Shown here: positions 7,608 to 17,753 of the stretch, piece by piece
How positions within the stretch are numbered: position 1 is the stretch's first letter
Layout: the number at the start of each line of letters is the position of its first letter
Origin: Flavobacteriales bacterium UBA4110
Lineage (GTDB): Bacteria; Bacteroidota; Bacteroidia; Flavobacteriales; Weeksellaceae
Direction of reading: 5' to 3'
NCBI GenBank assembly: GCA_002383165.1
Contig: DFXK01000011.1
Location: 76,791 to 140,790, forward strand
DNA: 64,000 nt
Program-made: the position numbers and the translations under genes
The notes under the pieces: generated by a model
What the model was told of the DNA's origin: nothing
The model's input: only the letters and a program-made list of their open reading frames with translations
Databases searched by the model: none

Positions 7608-9716
7608 TTATTTTACAGTGTTAGAAATATTCTCCTTAGCTTCTTTTATTTTTGTTTTTGTTTCTTTCACAGTTTTTTTAACATCTTCTACATTCTTCTT
7701 CACTTTATCAACATTAATACTGACCAAAGTCTTTTTTAAACCGTCTTCTATGCCTTTCCAAAATAGGTTAAAGAACGATCTTTCCTTGTTTCTTTCCACA
7801 TATACATCAACAGATTCCGGAAATTGTTTAGAATCTTTTCTTACAATCAGATTAATAACTGCTGACAAAAACTTTTTCTTCTCCTTGGTTTTTTGATCCA
7901 ACACATTCACTTTTAGATCTTTGTGAGCGATTCGGAATTTTCCATTCATAATATCGTTATTCCCTTTAAAATCAAAATTGAGACTGGTGATTAATCCTGT
8001 TGCCGTAATATTCATATAAGGTTTTATAAAAGGATTGATATCATTAGCCGGGAGATTATTGATGTAACCAGAAAAGGTAAACTGATCGTGTAAATTGGCA
8101 GTGTCAAAATTCCAATTCACCTTCATGGGTGATACCTCCATAAATTGACAGTTGATCGCAATCGGAACTTTTGTGTCGGCTCCTTTTTTCTTATTAGAGT
8201 TGAGATTTCTGACATTCATATTAAAATTAGAAAAGATAACTTTTCCTGGTCCGTTTGCGTCTGGCTTGTCTTCTTCGTACACCAATCTGGAGTTGATAAG
8301 ATTAAGATTATCAACCAACAAAGGGAATTTAATATTTCTAAGCAATTTAGAATAAAGCAATTTTTCTTTAGGATTGTCCTTCGGAATTTTGCTTCGGAAA
8401 ATGTTCGCATCTACCTCATTGAGCTTTATATTTTTAATGTGAATGTCTGGTTGGTCATGGTCATAGCTCCATTTCAAGCCAAGAAACTGAATCCTGCTAG
8501 CAGAGATATCAAACAAATCGTTTTCCATCGGAATCATCTTTACAAATTCTGCTCTGGAATATTTTGGATTCAAGTTAAATACTTTACAATCAATATTCTG
8601 CGGAGTCATCCCAAAGCTTGACAAATCAATCGTATAATATTTTCCGGCATCATAAAAAAGCTGATTTCCGGTCAGTTTATAATCCTGATAAGAAAATGGT
8701 ATTTTATTTTTTGACGTTTCGGTATCCATCAGAAAATTTCTGACATTGGCGTTAAACTTAGCAATAGAAAAAGAGCGTACTCCAGTAGCTTTCAAAATAG
8801 ATAATTTTCCATCAATAATATCAACATTTTGGAAATCAAGATCAAATTCAGCTTTCTTTTTATTGGTTTTAATCACTTTGCTATCTCTGTTATGAATAAC
8901 AAACTCGGGGCTTTGCAGCATTGCATTTTTCAGACTGAGTTTTGTTTTGCTGAATATAAGCTTTTCAAAAACCAGCTGCTTGCTTTTGATCTGGAAAAGG
9001 CTTTTTTGGCTTTTGAAGTTTCTTTCCCAATTTTTGAAATCAAGAAGAGATTTTAATGTAAAATCAGATACATCCAGTTTTCCGTCCTTTGTTTTAATTG
9101 ATGTTGCGGTAACTGAATAAACTTTTCCAAGCCGCACAAAGAAGTTTTTTGCAGTAATTTCATAACTGTCTAAGGCAAAAGGCAACTCATCCTGATTTTC
9201 ATTAAGGCTCAGATTTTTAATATTAAGGTTGAGATCTTTAGCTGAAAACAACTGGGTTTGATCTGACTTTTTTATCTCAAGATTGCCATTATCTATCTCA
9301 ATATTTTTTATTGTAAAGGGAAGCGGCTCTTTTTTGGAAGAATTATTTTTTTGTTCCGCTAGTCTGACAGTAATGTTAGGTCTAATAAGCTTTACAGAAC
9401 TAGCTTCTAACCTTTTATTTTTAAGAAATTCTATAACGCCTAATCTGCTGATATTGATACCACCCAGCGAGCCATGCAACATTGCAACTTGAGTATTATT
9501 TGGCTGTTTTGTTCTTATGATGATATCATCTGCAGCAATATTTCCGCTCAAGATTTCAACATTCAGAGACTTGTAAGTTATCTGATAGGGTGTTTTATTT
9601 TTAAGATAGTCGGGAAGTTTATACTTCAGCCAAAGACTTAAACCAATATTGGCAACTACAGTTAATGCTAAAAGACTTCCTACGACAATGAGTGAAATTT
9701 TTAGAGTTTTTTTCAT
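7608..9716 (-). CDS. AsmA/DUF748-like membrane-anchored protein, 702 aa
   Basis: A single N-terminal membrane segment (residues about 7-30) anchors a large beta-rich periplasmic body. The body has repeated strands such as VRNFLMDT, NIKNLSLNEN and FSNFNMNVRNLNSN, the AsmA/DUF748 pattern. The last 60 residues are Lys/Glu-rich and likely coiled coil (KKNVEDVKKTVKETK). AsmA-like proteins are bridge-like lipid-transfer or outer-membrane-assembly factors in Gram-negative bacteria. The family assignment comes from composition and architecture, not from a catalytic motif. The gene sits 43 bases downstream of the DUF2797 gene, so co-transcription is possible. Confidence 0.85.
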   Translation of the reverse strand: MKKTLKISLIVVGSLLALTVVANIGLSLWLKYKLPDYLKNKTPYQITYKSLNVEILSGNIAADDIIIRTKQPNNTQVAMLHGSLGGINISRLGVIEFLKNKRLEASSVKLIRPNITVRLAEQKNNSSKKEPLPFTIKNIEIDNGNLEIKKSDQTQLFSAKDLNLNIKNLSLNENQDELPFALDSYEITAKNFFVRLGKVYSVTATSIKTKDGKLDVSDFTLKSLLDFKNWERNFKSQKSLFQIKSKQLVFEKLIFSKTKLSLKNAMLQSPEFVIHNRDSKVIKTNKKKAEFDLDFQNVDIIDGKLSILKATGVRSFSIAKFNANVRNFLMDTETSKNKIPFSYQDYKLTGNQLFYDAGKYYTIDLSSFGMTPQNIDCKVFNLNPKYSRAEFVKMIPMENDLFDISASRIQFLGLKWSYDHDQPDIHIKNIKLNEVDANIFRSKIPKDNPKEKLLYSKLLRNIKFPLLVDNLNLINSRLVYEEDKPDANGPGKVIFSNFNMNVRNLNSNKKKGADTKVPIAINCQFMEVSPMKVNWNFDTANLHDQFTFSGYINNLPANDINPFIKPYMNITATGLITSLNFDFKGNNDIMNGKFRIAHKDLKVNVLDQKTKEKKKFLSAVINLIVRKDSKQFPESVDVYVERNKERSFFNLFWKGIEDGLKKTLVSINVDKVKKNVEDVKKTVKETKTKIKEAKENISNTVK

Positions 9717-9759
9717 CTGTTTATAAATTATTTACTGACTACTAAAAACCGTTCCAATT

Positions 9760-10551
9760 TTACACCACCAATTCTACCACATAACCTTCGTGGCCACGTA
9801 CATTGATGAAATCCCCGCCTTCAAAATAGAGATATTGCCCTTTGATTCCTTTAAGAACTCCACTGAACTCTGGTATTTTATCTAATGTAAATACGTTGAT
9901 TTTCTCAGGCTTTTCATAAGGAAAATCCAATCTTACCACATTATCTTCGTTTACTGCAAACTTCTTGAAATCATTAGGAAAATATTCGGCAACTTTATTT
10001 CGAAAATCAATCAAGTCCAGCGTATCTTCATAATCATCCAGAAGCATTTTTTTTGGATTGGTTTTATCAGCAATATGTTTTTTCAGCTCTAGTTCTATCA
10101 TTCCTGCTTCGTAACGGTTTTCTGTAACCGCTATTGGCAAAGCGAAAGTTGCACCTTGGTCAATCCATCTTGTTGGGATTTGAGATTCTCTTGTGACGCC
10201 AACCTTCACATCACCTGTGTAAGCAAGATAAACAATATGTGGCACCAGCTGAATTTCTTTTTCCACATCCAAATCTCTTTCGGCAATGCCAAGATGGGCT
10301 GTAGATAATTCCGGGCGGATAATGGTATCACTAGCATAGGGACTTTCGAAAAAACATTTTTTGCAGAACCCCATTCTGTAGATCTTCTCATCACTACCAC
10401 AGTTCACACATTGATAGCCAATATGCTTTATATAGATATTTTTTCCAAAAAGCTGATTCATATTAATGAGATCATTTTTCAGGTTGAGGTAATATTGGAT
10501 TGGTTTTCCGTTTTGGGAAATCATTTTTAGGATCTGTCCGGAGAATTGCAT
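9760..10551 (-). CDS. DUF2797 protein with zinc-ribbon-like cysteines
   Basis: The product is 263 aa. The family is recognised by the GVTRESQIPTRWIDQGA segment near residue 120, together with four Cys in CVNCGS...CKKC near residues 48-68 that look like a zinc knuckle. The segment YLAYTGDVKVGVTR resembles a GIY-YIG-type strand arrangement. The protein is cytosolic and the biochemical role of DUF2797 proteins is unknown. It precedes the AsmA-like gene in the same direction. Confidence 0.85.
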   Translation of the reverse strand: MQFSGQILKMISQNGKPIQYYLNLKNDLINMNQLFGKNIYIKHIGYQCVNCGSDEKIYRMGFCKKCFFESPYASDTIIRPELSTAHLGIAERDLDVEKEIQLVPHIVYLAYTGDVKVGVTRESQIPTRWIDQGATFALPIAVTENRYEAGMIELELKKHIADKTNPKKMLLDDYEDTLDLIDFRNKVAEYFPNDFKKFAVNEDNVVRLDFPYEKPEKINVFTLDKIPEFSGVLKGIKGQYLYFEGGDFINVRGHEGYVVELVV

Positions 10552-10850
10552 CTGTATCTTTATTTCAAAGTTTAAAAATAGGCATTTTCAATCAAATACT
10601 TTTTATGACTAACCTATATGCGATTATAAAAATAATTCAGTTGATAATAATTCCATAAACAATTATATATGGACGATTGTTCATCAGCTGGCTTCTGGAA
10701 AAACGTACAACTTGAATTTCAGAGAAAAAAGTGTTGTGGAGCATCTGTAATTAATACTTATTATTTACGACACATTTCAAAATCAAAAGAATCGCCTTAT
10801 AAGGTATTTTCTTTTGTTTAATTCTTATCTTCGCATCAACACAATAAATT
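10552..10850. other. AT-rich intergenic region between divergent genes
   Basis: This 299-base gap separates the DUF2797 gene from the epimerase gene. A palindrome-rich stretch near 10788-10814 (CCTTATAAGG flanked by AAAAGAA and TTCTTTT) could form a hairpin. TATCTTCG near 10827 is one mismatch from TAnnTTTG and may be the epimerase promoter. A 50-codon ORF at 10669-10821 is probably chance. Confidence 0.4.
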
Positions 10851-11888
10851 ATGAACTATCTGATAACTGGGGGAAGCGGATTTATCGGTTCTCATTTAGT
10901 AGAACATCTGTTAAAAAGTGGACATTCTGTCATTAACATTGACAATTTTGATGATTTTTATGATTACAGGATAAAAATCAGAAATACATTAGATTCCACA
11001 GGACATACTTCATCTTTTAAGTTCACAAATAAAGAAGACGATATTAACCTAGTAATAAACACCTCCAAATCTGAAAATTACAAACTCTACTATCAAGACA
11101 TAAGAGACAAGGACGGGCTCAAAAACATTTTTAAAAATCACAAAATTGACTTTATTATTCACCTTGCTGCTCTTGCCGGTGTGCGTCCATCTATAGCGAA
11201 TCCTTTGGATTATGAAGCGGTTAATATCCGCGGCACTCAGAACCTTTGGGAACTTTGTAAAGATTTTGATATCCATAAATTTATTTATGCATCATCATCA
11301 AGTGTTTACGGAAATAGTGATAAAGTTCCTTTTTCGGAAACGGATAATGTGGACAGACCTATCTCACCTTACGCTGCAACTAAGAAAGCGGGTGAATTAT
11401 TAGGTCACGTTTATCATCATCTATATAATATCGATATGATACATCTTCGGTTTTTTACGGTTTACGGGCCAAGACAAAGACCTGACCTAGCCATTCATAA
11501 GTTTACAAAATTAATCCTTAATAATGCTGAAATTCCTTTTTACGGAAACGGATCTACAGCCCGAGATTATACCTATATTGATGATATTATAGATGGTATT
11601 CTGAAATCTGTACTTTATTTGGAAAGATGTGAAAAAGTGTTTGAAATAATTAATCTGGGCGAAAATGAAGTGGTAACCCTGTCAGAAATGCTGTCAGAAT
11701 TAGAAAAAGTATTGGGCAAATCTTCTAATAAAAAAATCTTGCCGATGCAGGCAGGTGACGTCCTGAAAACCAATGCCGATATCACAAAAGCCAAAACGCT
11801 CATTGGATACAAACCAACTACAAACTTCCAAAATGGCATAAAAAAATTTGTGGAATGGTTTTTGGGAAACCGCATAAATAATAGCTGA
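10851..11888 (+). CDS. NAD-dependent sugar-nucleotide epimerase/dehydratase (UDP-glucuronate 4-epimerase-like)
   Basis: An extended short-chain dehydrogenase of 345 aa. The Rossmann NAD motif is GGSGFIG at residues 7-13. The catalytic YxxxK pair appears in SPYAATKKAGE near residues 174-178, with SSSSVYG supplying the catalytic Ser/Thr. FFTVYGPRQRPDLAIHKF is typical of UDP-glucuronate 4-epimerases and related WbpP/CapI enzymes making sugars for capsule, LPS or exopolysaccharide. The gene stands alone with no glycosyltransferases nearby, so its substrate is uncertain. UDP-glucose 4-epimerase activity is an alternative. Confidence 0.9.
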   Translation: MNYLITGGSGFIGSHLVEHLLKSGHSVINIDNFDDFYDYRIKIRNTLDSTGHTSSFKFTNKEDDINLVINTSKSENYKLYYQDIRDKDGLKNIFKNHKIDFIIHLAALAGVRPSIANPLDYEAVNIRGTQNLWELCKDFDIHKFIYASSSSVYGNSDKVPFSETDNVDRPISPYAATKKAGELLGHVYHHLYNIDMIHLRFFTVYGPRQRPDLAIHKFTKLILNNAEIPFYGNGSTARDYTYIDDIIDGILKSVLYLERCEKVFEIINLGENEVVTLSEMLSELEKVLGKSSNKKILPMQAGDVLKTNADITKAKTLIGYKPTTNFQNGIKKFVEWFLGNRINNS

Positions 11889-11975
11889 TGTCAGATAGAT
11901 CTATAGTCAATCGAAATGATTATTAAATATTATTGAAAATCAGCAGAAATATATACAAAATATCACCTAATTTTT

Positions 11976-11983
11976 TACTTTTG
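11976..11983 (+). promoter_or_regulatory. Putative -7 box (TACTTTTG)
   Basis: This is an exact TAnnTTTG match 15 bases before the ATG at 11998. Confidence 0.5.
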
Positions 11984-11997
11984 CAAAAATTTAAATT

Positions 11998-12219
11998 ATG
12001 TATTGGACATTAGAATTAGCATCATATCTAAGTGACGCACCTTGGCCGATGACCAAGGCAGAATTAATCGATTACGCAATCAGAACAGGAGCACCTATGG
12101 AAGTGGTGGAAAACCTGCAAGCCATAGAGGACGAGGGAGAGATCTACGATTCCATAGAAGAAGTATGGTCAGACTATCCAACGGACGAAGATTTCCTTTG
12201 GAACGAAGACGAATATTAA
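11998..12219 (+). CDS. DUF2795 small acidic protein
   Basis: A 73-aa acidic protein. The family is recognised by PWPMTKAELIDYAIRTGAPMEVVENL, a small helical fold shared by DUF2795 proteins. The C-terminus is very acidic (SDYPTDEDFLWNEDEY). There is no signal peptide. Function is unknown; the position directly before secA with its own promoter box and terminator suggests a short independent transcript. Confidence 0.88.
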   Translation: MYWTLELASYLSDAPWPMTKAELIDYAIRTGAPMEVVENLQAIEDEGEIYDSIEEVWSDYPTDEDFLWNEDEY

Positions 12220-12220
12220 G

Positions 12221-12258
12221 ATAGCACTTGGCTAATGGCTTCGTGCTATTGGCTTTTT
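12221..12258 (+). terminator. Terminator after the DUF2795 gene
   Basis: ATAGCAC at 12221-12227 pairs with GTGCTAT at 12243-12249, followed by TGGC and a T run. Confidence 0.65.
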
Positions 12259-12313
12259 ATAAATACAATTATTAATGCGATTAGCCGCACGCTAATTGCC
12301 AAAAGCTGAATAA

Positions 12314-15300
12314 ATGAGTTTTTTAAATACAGTTCTTAAAAGTTTTTTGGGAGACAAAAATGCAAAAGATCTAAAAGAAGTAAAAAAAGTTGTCGCAAAA
12401 ATTAAAGCAGCAGAACCAAACATCCAGACATTGACAGATGATGGATTGCGAGAAAAAACAGCAGAGTTCAAGGATAAAATCAAATCTGCCGCTGCTAAGT
12501 TCACTTCCCAAATTGACGAAATAAAAGAGCAGATTAAAAACTCGACTAACGTAGATGAAAAAGAAGCTCTTTTTGGCAAAATAGAATCTCTGAAAAAAGA
12601 TTCTTACCAAGTGGAGGAAAAAGTTCTTAATGAGATCCTTCCGGAGGCATTTGCTTTGGTCAAGGAAACTTCCAGACGTCTTGCTCAGAACGGCGAAATC
12701 CGTGTAACTGCTACAGACAGAGATAGAGAACTTGCTTCGTACAAAGACTTTGTTTCGATAGAAGGGGAAACTGCGGTCTGGAAAAACAGCTGGGATGCAG
12801 CCGGAACGCCGGTGGTTTGGGATATGGTTCACTATGATACACAGTTTATAGGTGGTGCCGTTCTGCACTCAGGAAAAATTGCCGAGATGGCAACCGGTGA
12901 AGGTAAAACCCTTGTAGGTACCCTTCCGATTTATCTTAATGCCCTTCCGGGACGTGGTGTACACGTTGTAACCGTGAACGATTATCTAGCAAAAAGAGAC
13001 TCGGCGTGGATGGGTCCATTGTATGAGTTCCATGGATTGACCATAGATTGTATTGATAATCACCAGCCAAACTCAGATGCCAGAAGGAAAGCCTATCAGG
13101 CAAGCATTACGTACGGAACCAATAACGAATTTGGTTTTGATTACCTGAGAGATAATATGGTAACTAATCCAACCGAACTTGTTCAGGGTGAATTGAATTT
13201 TGCCATTGTCGATGAGGTGGATTCTGTATTGATCGATGACGCAAGAACACCATTGATTATTTCCGGACCTGTTCCTCAAGGTGACAGACAGGAGTTTGAT
13301 GTGCTTAAACCTTCCATCGACAGAATTGTAGAAGTTCAGAAAAAAACGGTTTCTGCAATTTTCAACGAAGCTAAAAAACTCATTGCCAACGGTAACACTA
13401 AAGAAGGAGGATTCAAATTACTACAAGCCTATAGAGGTCTTCCTAAAAACAGACAACTGATTAAGTTCTTGTCAGAAAGCGGAAATCGCGCATTGCTCCA
13501 GAAAGTTGAAGGTCAATATATGGCAGACAATAACCGTGATATGCCTATCGTGGATAAAGATCTTTACTTTGTTATTGATGAGAAGAACAATCAAATCGAT
13601 TTAACTGACAAAGGTGTAGAATATATGTCAGCAGGAAACGAGGATAATCAATTCTTCGTTCTTCCAGACATTGCTACAGAAATTGCAGAACTTGAAAAGA
13701 AAAATCTTTCTAAAGAAGAAGAGTTTGCAGCGAAAGAAGAACTATACAGAGATTTCGCAGTAAAATCCGAGCGTGTTCATACTATGAATCAGTTGCTAAA
13801 GGCTTATACATTATTCGAAAAAGATGATGAATATGTGGTAATTGATGGTGAAGTAAAAATCGTAGATGAGCAAACAGGTCGTATCATGGAAGGACGTCGT
13901 TATTCAGACGGACTTCATCAGGCAATTGAAGCCAAGGAAAATGTAAAGATCGAAGCAGCAACTCAGACCTTCGCTACGATTACTTTACAGAACTATTTCC
14001 GAATGTATAACAAACTGGCCGGTATGACCGGAACGGCGGAAACCGAAGCAGGAGAATTCTGGCAGATTTACAAATTGGACGTTGTTGTAATCCCTACCAA
14101 CCGACCAATCCAGAGGGATGACAGACAAGATTTGGTTTACAAAACCAACCGTGAAAAATACAATGCAGTAATAGAAGAAATCGAGAAGCTTACCGCTGCA
14201 GGAAGACCTGTTTTGGTTGGAACTACTTCAGTGGAGATTTCTCAGCTGCTTTCAAGAGCTTTACAGTTAAGAAAAATACAGCACCAGGTTCTGAATGCGA
14301 AACTTCACAAAAAAGAAGCTGAGATTGTAGCCGGAGCAGGTGGACCAGGCGTTGTGACGATTGCAACCAATATGGCTGGTAGAGGTACCGATATCAAGCT
14401 AAAACCAGAAGTGAAAGAAGCTGGAGGTTTGGCTATCATTGGTACAGAAAGACATGATTCCCGCCGTGTGGACAGACAGCTAAGAGGTAGGGCTGGCCGA
14501 CAAGGAGATCCGGGAAGTTCTCAGTTTTATGTTTCCTTGGAAGATAATCTGATGCGTCTTTTCGGTTCCGAGAGAATCGCTAAGATGATGGACAGAATGG
14601 GTCATAAAGAAGGTGAAGTGATTCAGCATTCTATGATTTCCAAATCTATCGAGAGAGCTCAGAAAAAAGTTGAAGAAAACAACTTTGGTGTCAGAAAAAA
14701 ATTGTTGGAATATGATGATGTCATGAATAAGCAGCGTGATGTGATCTATAAAAGAAGAAAGAACGCCTTGTTTGGCGATCACTTGAAGTATGACATCGTG
14801 AATATGATTTACGACACCGCTGCATCCATAGTTACAAAAACCAAAGCTACAGGAAATTATAAAGATTTCGAATTTGAGATCATCAAACATTTCACAATGG
14901 AAGCGCCTGTGACTGAATCAGAATTTGCAAGTAAGCAAATTCCTGCACTAACAGATATCGTATTTAAAAAAGCTAAAGAAGATTATGATCTGAGATTAAA
15001 TCTTTTGAAAGAGAAAGCGTATCCAATCATTGAGAATGTGTTTCTGAACCAAGGTTCTATGTTCAAGATGATACAAGTTCCTTTCACAGATGGAACTAAA
15101 ACAATGACCATTGTTACAGATCTTAAAGAAGCATATGAAACCAAGTGTGAGTCCTTGATTACAGATTTTGAAAAGAATATCTCATTGGCAATCATTGATG
15201 AAAACTGGAAAACACACCTAAGAGAGATGGATGATCTAAGACGTTCTTCTCAAGGTGCAGTTTATGAGCAAAAAGACCCGTTAGTGATTTACAAACAAGA

Positions 15301-15385
15301 GTCTTTCTATCTGTTTAGTGAAATGGTGGATCAGGTAAATAAAGAGATCGTTTCTTTCTTATATAAAGGTGAGATCCCTGCATAA
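12314..15385 (+). CDS. secA: Preprotein translocase ATPase SecA
   Basis: SecA drives unfolded preproteins through SecYEG. The 1023-aa product has the DEAD motor with Walker A GEGKTL near residue 195, DEVDSVLIDDARTPLI as the Walker B region, a preprotein cross-linking domain, and the second motor domain with TNMAGRGTDIKL and RQLRGRAGRQGDPG. The helical scaffold and wing follow. An insertion of roughly 100 residues after the first motor domain is usual for Bacteroidota. The protein ends in SFLYKGEIPA and lacks the C-terminal CxCxSGxxxxxCH zinc tail used for SecB and lipid contact in many other bacteria. Confidence 0.98.
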   Translation: MSFLNTVLKSFLGDKNAKDLKEVKKVVAKIKAAEPNIQTLTDDGLREKTAEFKDKIKSAAAKFTSQIDEIKEQIKNSTNVDEKEALFGKIESLKKDSYQVEEKVLNEILPEAFALVKETSRRLAQNGEIRVTATDRDRELASYKDFVSIEGETAVWKNSWDAAGTPVVWDMVHYDTQFIGGAVLHSGKIAEMATGEGKTLVGTLPIYLNALPGRGVHVVTVNDYLAKRDSAWMGPLYEFHGLTIDCIDNHQPNSDARRKAYQASITYGTNNEFGFDYLRDNMVTNPTELVQGELNFAIVDEVDSVLIDDARTPLIISGPVPQGDRQEFDVLKPSIDRIVEVQKKTVSAIFNEAKKLIANGNTKEGGFKLLQAYRGLPKNRQLIKFLSESGNRALLQKVEGQYMADNNRDMPIVDKDLYFVIDEKNNQIDLTDKGVEYMSAGNEDNQFFVLPDIATEIAELEKKNLSKEEEFAAKEELYRDFAVKSERVHTMNQLLKAYTLFEKDDEYVVIDGEVKIVDEQTGRIMEGRRYSDGLHQAIEAKENVKIEAATQTFATITLQNYFRMYNKLAGMTGTAETEAGEFWQIYKLDVVVIPTNRPIQRDDRQDLVYKTNREKYNAVIEEIEKLTAAGRPVLVGTTSVEISQLLSRALQLRKIQHQVLNAKLHKKEAEIVAGAGGPGVVTIATNMAGRGTDIKLKPEVKEAGGLAIIGTERHDSRRVDRQLRGRAGRQGDPGSSQFYVSLEDNLMRLFGSERIAKMMDRMGHKEGEVIQHSMISKSIERAQKKVEENNFGVRKKLLEYDDVMNKQRDVIYKRRKNALFGDHLKYDIVNMIYDTAASIVTKTKATGNYKDFEFEIIKHFTMEAPVTESEFASKQIPALTDIVFKKAKEDYDLRLNLLKEKAYPIIENVFLNQGSMFKMIQVPFTDGTKTMTIVTDLKEAYETKCESLITDFEKNISLAIIDENWKTHLREMDDLRRSSQGAVYEQKDPLVIYKQESFYLFSEMVDQVNKEIVSFLYKGEIPA

Positions 15386-15411
15386 CCGTTATTAGCAAAA
15401 TAATGAATCAT

Positions 15412-15444
15412 AATCCTATTGAGAAATCAGCAGGATTTTTTTTT
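15412..15444 (+). terminator. secA terminator
   Basis: AATCCT pairs with AGGATT across a 14-base loop, followed by eight or more T. Confidence 0.6.
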
Positions 15445-15566
15445 GGAATATTACATGAGTCTACATTATAAAACGATAGTTCTCTTATTTAAATTATCAG
15501 TAAAAATAATTCTCAATAAAATGACAAAAATCAGAATTCAGTTTTATTTAGAATAATTAAAAATAA

Positions 15567-15574
15567 TATATTTG
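15567..15574 (+). promoter_or_regulatory. Putative -7 box (TATATTTG) of the siderophore-receptor operon
   Basis: This is an exact TAnnTTTG match 15 bases before the ATG at 15590. Confidence 0.5.
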
Positions 15575-15589
15575 CATAAAATTAAATAT

Positions 15590-17746
15590 ATGAAGCGAAT
15601 TATTCTGAGTGTTTTGGTGTTATCATCAACAATGATCTTTGCGCAGGAAAAAGATACTATCAATTCTAAAAATATAGAAGAAGTTATCATTGATAAAATG
15701 GTAAAAAAATTAGATACTGATTCTTCCAATAAAATGCCGATAAGCTTTATTGAAAACCCACAAGTTTATTCTTCTATAGACCGAGGGATTTTGGAAAATC
15801 AGAATATTTTTACTGTAGATGATGCTTACAGAAATGTAACGGGTTTACAGAAAATGTGGAATCCTACCGGAAGAGCTGGTGATGGTGGGTCATTTTTCGT
15901 TTTGAGAGGTTTTCCTTCCCAAGCATCTACAAGAAATGGAATGGTTGCGCCCGTAACTTCTACTATTGAAGCCATTAATGTTGAAACGCTGGAGTTTTTG
16001 AAAGGCCCTGTGGCAACACTTTATGGAAGTAATGTAGCATCTTACGGCGGACTTATTAACAGAGTGACTAAAAAGCCTGTGAAGAATTTTTTTGGAGCAG
16101 TTTCGGCCTCAGCGGGAAGCTACAACACCTTTAGAGCGACAGCAGATATCAATGCACCAATTACCAAAGACTTGCTTTTTCGTGTAAATTCAGCTTACAC
16201 CAATGATGGCAACTTTACTAAACCTGATGCAAAAAATCAATACACTACTTTTGCTCCGAGCCTGACTTGGAATGTGTCAGAAAAACTGCAAGTGAACCTA
16301 GACTACGAGCTATTCCAAAACAGAGTTACAGCTAATCCTTACTTTTTCTATCTTTCCCCAAAGACTTTAAACAATGTTGATAATATGAAAGACTTGGAAA
16401 AATTCGCTGGTCTCAGTTATAAAGAGTCTTACACAGGAAAAGACTTGTATATGACAGCTAGAAATTCCAATATTTTGGGGAATGTAAAGTGGAAAATCAC
16501 CGACAACATTACATCCAATACTTATATTAATAACTCCGATTCTTATTCGGACGGTTATAATCCCTATTTTTCAATTTCGTATACCGGAGGACAATATTAT
16601 GTTACCAGAGCTGACCAATCTACAAACAACAGCAAAAAATCTTGGTTTCAAATACAACAGAACTTCAATTTTAATTATGACTTTTCCAATGGAATGAAAA
16701 ACAAAACCGTTGCTGGTTTTGATTATATGAGAACGACAGAAAGACTAAAATATAAGTATCTGAATGGTAGTTTTGACACAATAGCTGCTTCAGGTGCAGA
16801 TTATTCCGGAATGAATGACAATGCATTGTCTGCACTTTATTCAGATAATAGCAAATTTTCAACTTGGAACTATATAAGGGATCTGAACACTTATTCTGGT
16901 TACATTTCCAACTTGTTCTCTCCGATAGCCAACCTTCACATAATGGCAGGACTTCGTTATGAAAATAATGATTTCCTGGGAGGTAAAGTTTGACCAGAAG
17001 TTGGCGCAAAAGAGGAAAAGGCGTACAACCAATCTGCATTTTCTCCAAAAGCAGGAATTGTTTACGAAATTGTAAAAGATAAATTCTCAATTTTTGGGAA
17101 TTACCAAAATTCATTCAAATCGAATGGTTATTACACTTCAGACATTGCTGGTAACACCACTTTATCTGATCCCGAGAGAGGTAATCAGTTCGAGGGCGGT
17201 TTAAAAGCAAGCCTCTTTAACAATAGGTTTAATGCGACTGCTTCTTATTATAACATCAAGGTTAAAGATCAATTGCTTGCCACTGGAGAGGTTGCAGCAA
17301 ATGGGAATTCAGTTCAAAAACAAATCGCATCCACACTCAGCAAAGGATTTGAGCTGGAAGTTAATGCATATCTAGTAAAAGGTTTTTCTTTAGTAGGCGG
17401 TTTAGCTTACAACGACACCATCGATCAATCAACAGAAACTAGACCGACCACTGCGGGTTCTTTCTGGAATGCAAATTTCAACTTAGCCTACCAATTTGTT
17501 GATAGTCGTGTGAAAGGTCTTGGATTCGGATTCGGTGGAAATTATGCCAGTGATAATAACGTTACAGGCAATTTCATCTTACCAAAATATTTCGTTTTGA
17601 ATGTTAATGCGTTTTACGATACGAAAAAATTCAGAATCGGCGTTAAGGTAGACAACTTAACCAGCGAACATTACTGGACGGGATACTCAACCGCGAATCC
17701 TCAAATGTTAGCAAATTTCTTAGGGACAGTTGCTTATAAATTTTAA
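15590..17746 (+). pseudogene. TonB-dependent siderophore receptor interrupted by an in-frame TGA
   Basis: A 718-codon frame is intact except for a TGA at 16991-16993. The upstream part (signal peptide MKRIILSVLVLSSTMIFAQ, then plug domain with NVTGLQKMWNPTGRAGDGG and FVLRGFPSQASTRNGM, then the first barrel strands) continues in exactly the same frame after the stop (PEVGAKEEKAYNQSAFSPKAG...). It ends in FLGTVAYKF with a C-terminal Phe, as a complete barrel should. Restoring one base (for example TGA to GGA) gives a full receptor resembling ferric-siderophore receptors of the FhuA/FoxA type. As written, translation would end at codon 467 and drop about one third of the barrel. The cause may be a recent nonsense mutation or a sequencing error. 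Confidence 0.88.
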
Positions 17747-17753
17747 CTCATTT

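Noticed and set aside
10669..10821. A 50-codon plus-strand ORF before the epimerase gene
   Set aside because: Its composition is unlike a protein, it has no family features, and it ends within the likely promoter and hairpin region. It is probably chance.
16981..17300. TGA as a recoded sense codon or selenocysteine
   Set aside because: TGA ends other intact genes here, the residue is not a Cys or catalytic site, and no SECIS-like hairpin was noticed. A point mutation is simpler.
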